DNA of 17,128 bases from an uncultured Bacteroidota bacterium. Lineage in GTDB: Bacteria; Bacteroidota; Bacteroidia; Chitinophagales; Chitinophagaceae. A program made the position numbers and the translations under genes. The stretch spans positions 1 to 17,128 of the forward strand of contig CAIWKU010000412.1 in NCBI GenBank assembly GCA_903913355.1, read 5' to 3'. Below, in pieces: positions 14,044 through 17,128 of this stretch (its first letter is position 1; each line of letters begins with the position of its first letter). The notes beneath the pieces were generated by a model. The model was not told the DNA's origin. It saw nothing but the letters and a program-made list of their open reading frames with translations, and did not search any database.

Positions 14044-15117
14044 GTGGCTGTATATTCTTACGATCAATTATACCAATTTACATTTTCAGTTTTTAAAAGT
14101 ATTGGCTGTTCAGATACAGATGCGTCAACTGCTACTATCGGTTTAATTGCTGCTGACCTGAGGGGTATTGATAGTCACGGCGTTGCCCGTTTAAGTGGTT
14201 ACACCCGTTTATGGGAAGCGAATCGGGTGAATCCCAAACCTGATATCAGGATTGTTCATGAAACGCCCTCCACAGCAGTGGTTGATGGAGATGCCGGACT
14301 GGGCTTGGTAGTGGCTCCTTATGCAATGAAGGTTGCAATTGAAAAGGCAAAAAATGTTGGTACCGGATGGGTAAGTGTTTCCAATAGTAATCATTTTGGT
14401 ATCGCAGGTCATCATGCGATGATGGCATTGGAACATGATATGATTGGTATGGCCATGACCAATGCCAGTGCATTAGTGGCCCCCACTTTTTCAATTGAAA
14501 GAATGTTAGGCACCAATCCCATTGCGGTAGCCATTCCAGCCAATGAGCAGCCTCCTTTTGTGGCTGATTTTGCCACCACTACTGCTGCCAATGGTAAGCT
14601 GGAGATTCTGCAAAGAAAACAGGCAGATACTCCGGAAGGATGGGTGCAGGATAAAGAAGGGAATGCTTCAACTGATGCCAATATTTTAAAGAAGCAGGGT
14701 GCTTTGTTGCCATTGGGTAGTGATCGGGAACATGGAAGCCATAAAGGATATGCATTAGGTAGTATTGTAGATATTTTTTCAGCGGTACTCAGCGGTGCTT
14801 CTTATGGTCCATGGGCGCCTCCCTTTCCTGCTTATGTGGCCATGCCTGAAAATATGCCAGGTAAAGGGCTGGGACATTTTTTTGGGGCAATGCGAATAGA
14901 TGCATTTCGTCCTGCGGATGAATTCAAATCACATATGGATAACTGGATACATAGATTTCGATCGGCAACCCCTGCACCAGGCCATGAGCGTGTGCTAATT
15001 CCAGGCGATCCTGAAAGGGAGATGGAAATCATCAGGATGAAAGAAGGCATTCCATTGGTGGATAGTGTAGTGGAAGATCTCAGGGTTATTGCACAAAAAT
15101 TCTCACTCACATTCTGA
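14044..15117 (+). CDS. Malate/L-lactate dehydrogenase-like oxidoreductase (Ldh_2 family)
   Basis: This 357-residue protein belongs to the NAD(P)-dependent Ldh_2 family (malate, L-lactate, ureidoglycolate, 2,3-diketogulonate and related dehydrogenases). Diagnostic pieces are 'ADLRGIDSHGVARLSGY' (His45, Arg49), 'SNSNHFGIAGHHAMMA' with the probable catalytic His117, 'MLGTNPIAVAIPA', 'FVADFATTTAANGK', and 'HKGYALGSIVDIFSAVLSG'. The substrate cannot be told from sequence and nearby genes give no hint. The start is GTG at 14044: an in-frame stop at 14029 leaves no upstream ATG, and MAVYSYDQL fits the family N-terminus. A nearby ATG at 14033 is out of frame. The chitinase-like gene starts 10 bases after the stop, so the two may be cotranscribed. 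Confidence 0.92.
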   Translation: MAVYSYDQLYQFTFSVFKSIGCSDTDASTATIGLIAADLRGIDSHGVARLSGYTRLWEANRVNPKPDIRIVHETPSTAVVDGDAGLGLVVAPYAMKVAIEKAKNVGTGWVSVSNSNHFGIAGHHAMMALEHDMIGMAMTNASALVAPTFSIERMLGTNPIAVAIPANEQPPFVADFATTTAANGKLEILQRKQADTPEGWVQDKEGNASTDANILKKQGALLPLGSDREHGSHKGYALGSIVDIFSAVLSGASYGPWAPPFPAYVAMPENMPGKGLGHFFGAMRIDAFRPADEFKSHMDNWIHRFRSATPAPGHERVLIPGDPEREMEIIRMKEGIPLVDSVVEDLRVIAQKFSLTF

Positions 15118-15127
15118 ATCATTTCTC

Positions 15128-16012
15128 ATGAATCTATGTAAAAGAAAACGACGAAGGCATGGTTTTCTATTCATGATCGTTCTCATTTGTATGAATATGG
15201 GGATTGCTCAGTCGAATAAAACCATACTTAGTTCACAACCCAGTAATCTTAGAAAATGGCTTACCCAGAAAACATGGGATGAATTATTTCCTAACCGCCA
15301 TGGATACCTGCCTAAACAGCGGAAAAACAAAAATGATTTTTATTCATTTAAAGCTTTTCTGGAAGCTGCCGATCTTTTTCCTTTATTTCTTTCTGAGGAA
15401 GATACTGTTTTACAAAAACGTGAGTTATGCGCTTTCCTGGCAAACATGGCATATGAAACCGGGGGAGGATGGGCAGAAGCACCGGGAGGGTATTACAAAT
15501 GGGGCTTGTTTTATATTGAAGAAAAAGGTTGCGAAAAAGGATGCCCACAATATGCAGATCCCAACAAACCCAATTATCCGTTAGCGGATAGCCAGTCATA
15601 TCATGGAAGAGGCGGATTACAAATTAGCTGGAATTATAATTATGGTCAGTTCAGTGAAACCTATTTTGGAAATAAAGAAACACTTTTAAAAAAACCATGG
15701 TTGGTTTCTGCGGATGCTGTACTTGCATTTGCCTCCGCTATCTGGTTTTGGATAACGCCGCAATATCCCAAGCCTTCCTGTCATGACATTATCAGTAATA
15801 CATGGAGTCCCAGCATAAAAGATATTGCCGGTGGAAGGGTACCCGGTTTTGGATCGGTGGTGAATGTAATCAATGGTGGTATTGAATGTGGTAAAGAGCC
15901 ATTAGCAGGCACACAATTCAGGTATGGATATTACGAGTTCTTTTGTAAATACTTTCAGGTAAGTGGCGGCGATCATGCAGAATGCAGTTCACAAAAGCCT
16001 TTTGGGCAATAA
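15128..16012 (+). CDS. Secreted glycoside hydrolase family 19 (chitinase-like)
   Basis: The 294-residue product has a signal peptide with a very basic n-region (KRKRRR at 5-10), a hydrophobic core (about 12-25) and a likely cleavage after G-I-A before Gln28. The catalytic domain shows GH19 signatures: 'LCAFLANMAYETGGGW' with the probable acid Glu110, 'YKWGLFYIEEKG' (Glu131 or Glu132, candidate second acid), 'YHGRGGLQISWNYNYGQFS' (158-176) and 'AVLAFASAIWFW'. GH19 enzymes cleave chitin or related beta-1,4 GlcNAc polymers; some bacterial members act on peptidoglycan. I chose ATG 15128 because it gives a clean signal peptide. The frame extends to an ATG at 15089, but that would overlap the dehydrogenase and bury the signal. 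Six cysteines in the mature part suggest disulfides. Confidence 0.9.
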   Translation: MNLCKRKRRRHGFLFMIVLICMNMGIAQSNKTILSSQPSNLRKWLTQKTWDELFPNRHGYLPKQRKNKNDFYSFKAFLEAADLFPLFLSEEDTVLQKRELCAFLANMAYETGGGWAEAPGGYYKWGLFYIEEKGCEKGCPQYADPNKPNYPLADSQSYHGRGGLQISWNYNYGQFSETYFGNKETLLKKPWLVSADAVLAFASAIWFWITPQYPKPSCHDIISNTWSPSIKDIAGGRVPGFGSVVNVINGGIECGKEPLAGTQFRYGYYEFFCKYFQVSGGDHAECSSQKPFGQ

Positions 16013-16106
16013 GATAACTTATTGATAGTAAAGCGAATCCTGTTGCAGAACTAAGATTCCTGACCCTTATTTTACAATTCTTCCCCATATTTTTCCATAT
16101 ACAGCT

Positions 16107-16114
16107 TACATTTG
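16107..16114 (+). promoter_or_regulatory. Consensus -7 promoter box for aspartokinase
   Basis: TACATTTG is a perfect match to the Bacteroidota -7 consensus TAnnTTTG. It lies 43 bases before the aspartokinase ATG, giving a leader of about 37 bases. No clean TTG is present at -33. The intergenic region otherwise holds only a small caataag/cttattg hairpin (16007-16024) across the GH19 stop codon. Confidence 0.6.
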
Positions 16115-16141
16115 CCACTCTTTTTATAACCATAAAAAATC

Positions 16142-16151
16142 GGGGAGGGGG
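16142..16151 (+). promoter_or_regulatory. Strong Shine-Dalgarno sequence before aspartokinase
   Basis: The purine run GGGGAGGGGG contains GGAGG at 16144-16148, nine bases before the ATG at 16158. Most genes in this window have no such site, as is usual for Bacteroidota. It supports the chosen start codon. Confidence 0.6.
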
Positions 16152-16157
16152 TTTCAC

Positions 16158-17128
16158 ATGAAAGTAATGAAGTTTGGAGGCACCAGTGTTGGAAAGCCGG
16201 AACGCATGCACCAGGTATCTCAATTGATTACCAGAGATACAGAACCTAAGATCGTTGTATTGAGCGCATTAAGTGGAACTACCAATTCATTGGTAGAGAT
16301 CAGTAATTCCTTAGCGCTTGGCGACAGATCAGCTGCAAAACAAAAGATTGATAAACTGGAAGTACATTACCAGGGTTTTGTAAATGAATTATTGCTAAAA
16401 GAAGCTACCCATGCAAAAGGGTTAGCGGTAGTTGCAGAACATTTTGAATTTCTGAATATCATTTTACGGATATCCTTTAGTGAAGCGCTGAATAAAGATA
16501 TTCTGGCACAGGGAGAATTGCTGAGCACTAAATTATTCAGTGCTTATTTGGAAGAGCAGGCAGTAGATCACATGCTCTTACCCGCTTTGGAATTCATGAC
16601 GATAGATCAGAATGAAGAGCCGCAACTGGGTAGTATCAAAATAAAACTGAGTCAGTTATTGCAGCTTAATAATCAGAAAAAATTATTTATTACACAAGGA
16701 TATATCTGTCGCAATGCCCGTGGAGAAGTTGATAACCTGAAACGTGGCGGCAGCGATTATACGGCTTCATTGATAGCAGCAGCTATTCATGCAACAGTAT
16801 GTGAAATATGGACGGATATTGATGGTATGCATAATAATGATCCAAGAATTGTTGACAAGACGAATGCCATTGAACAACTGAGTTTTGATGAAGCTGCTGA
16901 GTTAGCCTATTTCGGCGCTAAAATCCTCCACCCAACCTGTATCTGGCCGGCCCAGCTGGAAAATGTTCCGGTAAAACTGTTGAATACAATGCAGCCTGAT
17001 GCAAATGGAACCGTGATCAGTAAAGAAGCCGGTAGTACAGGCGTAAAAGCAGTAGCAGCCAAAGATGGTATTATCGCTATTAAGATCAAGAGCAGTCGTA
17101 TGTTACTAGCTTATGGTTTTCTGAGAAA
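16158..17128 (+). CDS. lysC: Aspartate kinase, C-terminus beyond window
   Basis: Aspartokinase phosphorylates aspartate, the first step toward lysine, threonine, methionine and diaminopimelate. From the ATG at 16158 the frame is open to the right edge (323 codons seen). The start MKVMKFGGTSVG carries the kinase KFGGTS signature. 'VLSALSGTTNSLVEIS', 'LAQGELLSTKLFSAYL', 'RGGSDYTASLIAAAI' (196-210) and TDIDGMHNNDPR (219-230) follow the amino-acid kinase fold. 'YFGAKILHPT' precedes a regulatory ACT domain beginning at about residue 296. Family members are feedback-inhibited through ACT domains. Whether this one is monofunctional or fused to homoserine dehydrogenase (thrA type) depends on sequence outside the window; the style looks monofunctional. 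It has its own consensus promoter box and Shine-Dalgarno site. Confidence 0.93.
   Translation, partial: MKVMKFGGTSVGKPERMHQVSQLITRDTEPKIVVLSALSGTTNSLVEISNSLALGDRSAAKQKIDKLEVHYQGFVNELLLKEATHAKGLAVVAEHFEFLNIILRISFSEALNKDILAQGELLSTKLFSAYLEEQAVDHMLLPALEFMTIDQNEEPQLGSIKIKLSQLLQLNNQKKLFITQGYICRNARGEVDNLKRGGSDYTASLIAAAIHATVCEIWTDIDGMHNNDPRIVDKTNAIEQLSFDEAAELAYFGAKILHPTCIWPAQLENVPVKLLNTMQPDANGTVISKEAGSTGVKAVAAKDGIIAIKIKSSRMLLAYGFLR

Noticed and set aside
15089..15127. N-terminal extension of the GH19 gene to an upstream ATG
   Set aside because: It overlaps the dehydrogenase coding end and would place a 13-residue polar stretch ahead of a clean signal peptide.
1..17128. CRISPR arrays, tRNA or rRNA genes, transposases, phage or defence modules
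   Set aside because: I looked on both strands and found no regularly spaced repeats, no cloverleaf-like sequence and no mobile-element or defence protein families.

Overview
The window looks like an ordinary chromosomal segment from the Bacteroidota, most likely family Chitinophagaceae. The evidence is AT-rich DNA, secreted proteins whose signal peptides end in Ala-Gln, TAnnTTTG-type -7 promoter boxes with few Shine-Dalgarno sequences, a head-GIN (DUF2807) lipoprotein, and the sequence style of MnmA, the RsmB-like methyltransferase and aspartokinase. Genus cannot be fixed from the sequence alone.

Layout. Positions 1-2287 (minus strand) carry guaA (GMP synthase) followed by a secreted periplasmic-binding-protein-like gene that runs off the left edge. 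Positions 2407-3117 (plus) hold a head-GIN lipoprotein, followed by a roughly 360-base gap with a strong inverted repeat. Positions 3481-5565 (plus) hold an OmpR-type response regulator and its sensor histidine kinase, closed by a symmetrical terminator shared with convergent rpsT (5618-5872, minus). Positions 6065-11242 (plus) are a compact run of sucA, sucB and an RsmB-like RNA methyltransferase. Convergent mnmA (11261-12367, minus) follows. The plus strand then carries a secreted TlpA-like thioredoxin, an SSB protein with a very strong terminator, an Ldh_2-family dehydrogenase with a GTG start, a secreted GH19 chitinase-like enzyme, and an aspartokinase that runs off the right edge.

The genes are largely independent housekeeping units: purine synthesis, TCA cycle, translation and tRNA thiolation, DNA maintenance, and aspartate-family amino-acid synthesis. 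Envelope or secreted functions are interspersed. Three divergent pairs (guaA/head-GIN, rpsT/sucA, mnmA/tlpA) share short intergenic regions that must hold back-to-back promoters.

I see no CRISPR array, tRNA, rRNA, insertion sequence, prophage or defence module. I found no convincing undescribed system. The findings are small anomalies: a substituted nucleotide-binding Asp in the histidine kinase, a possible leaderless guaA transcript, a short repeat read in two frames inside the sucB linker, and several unexplained inverted repeats.
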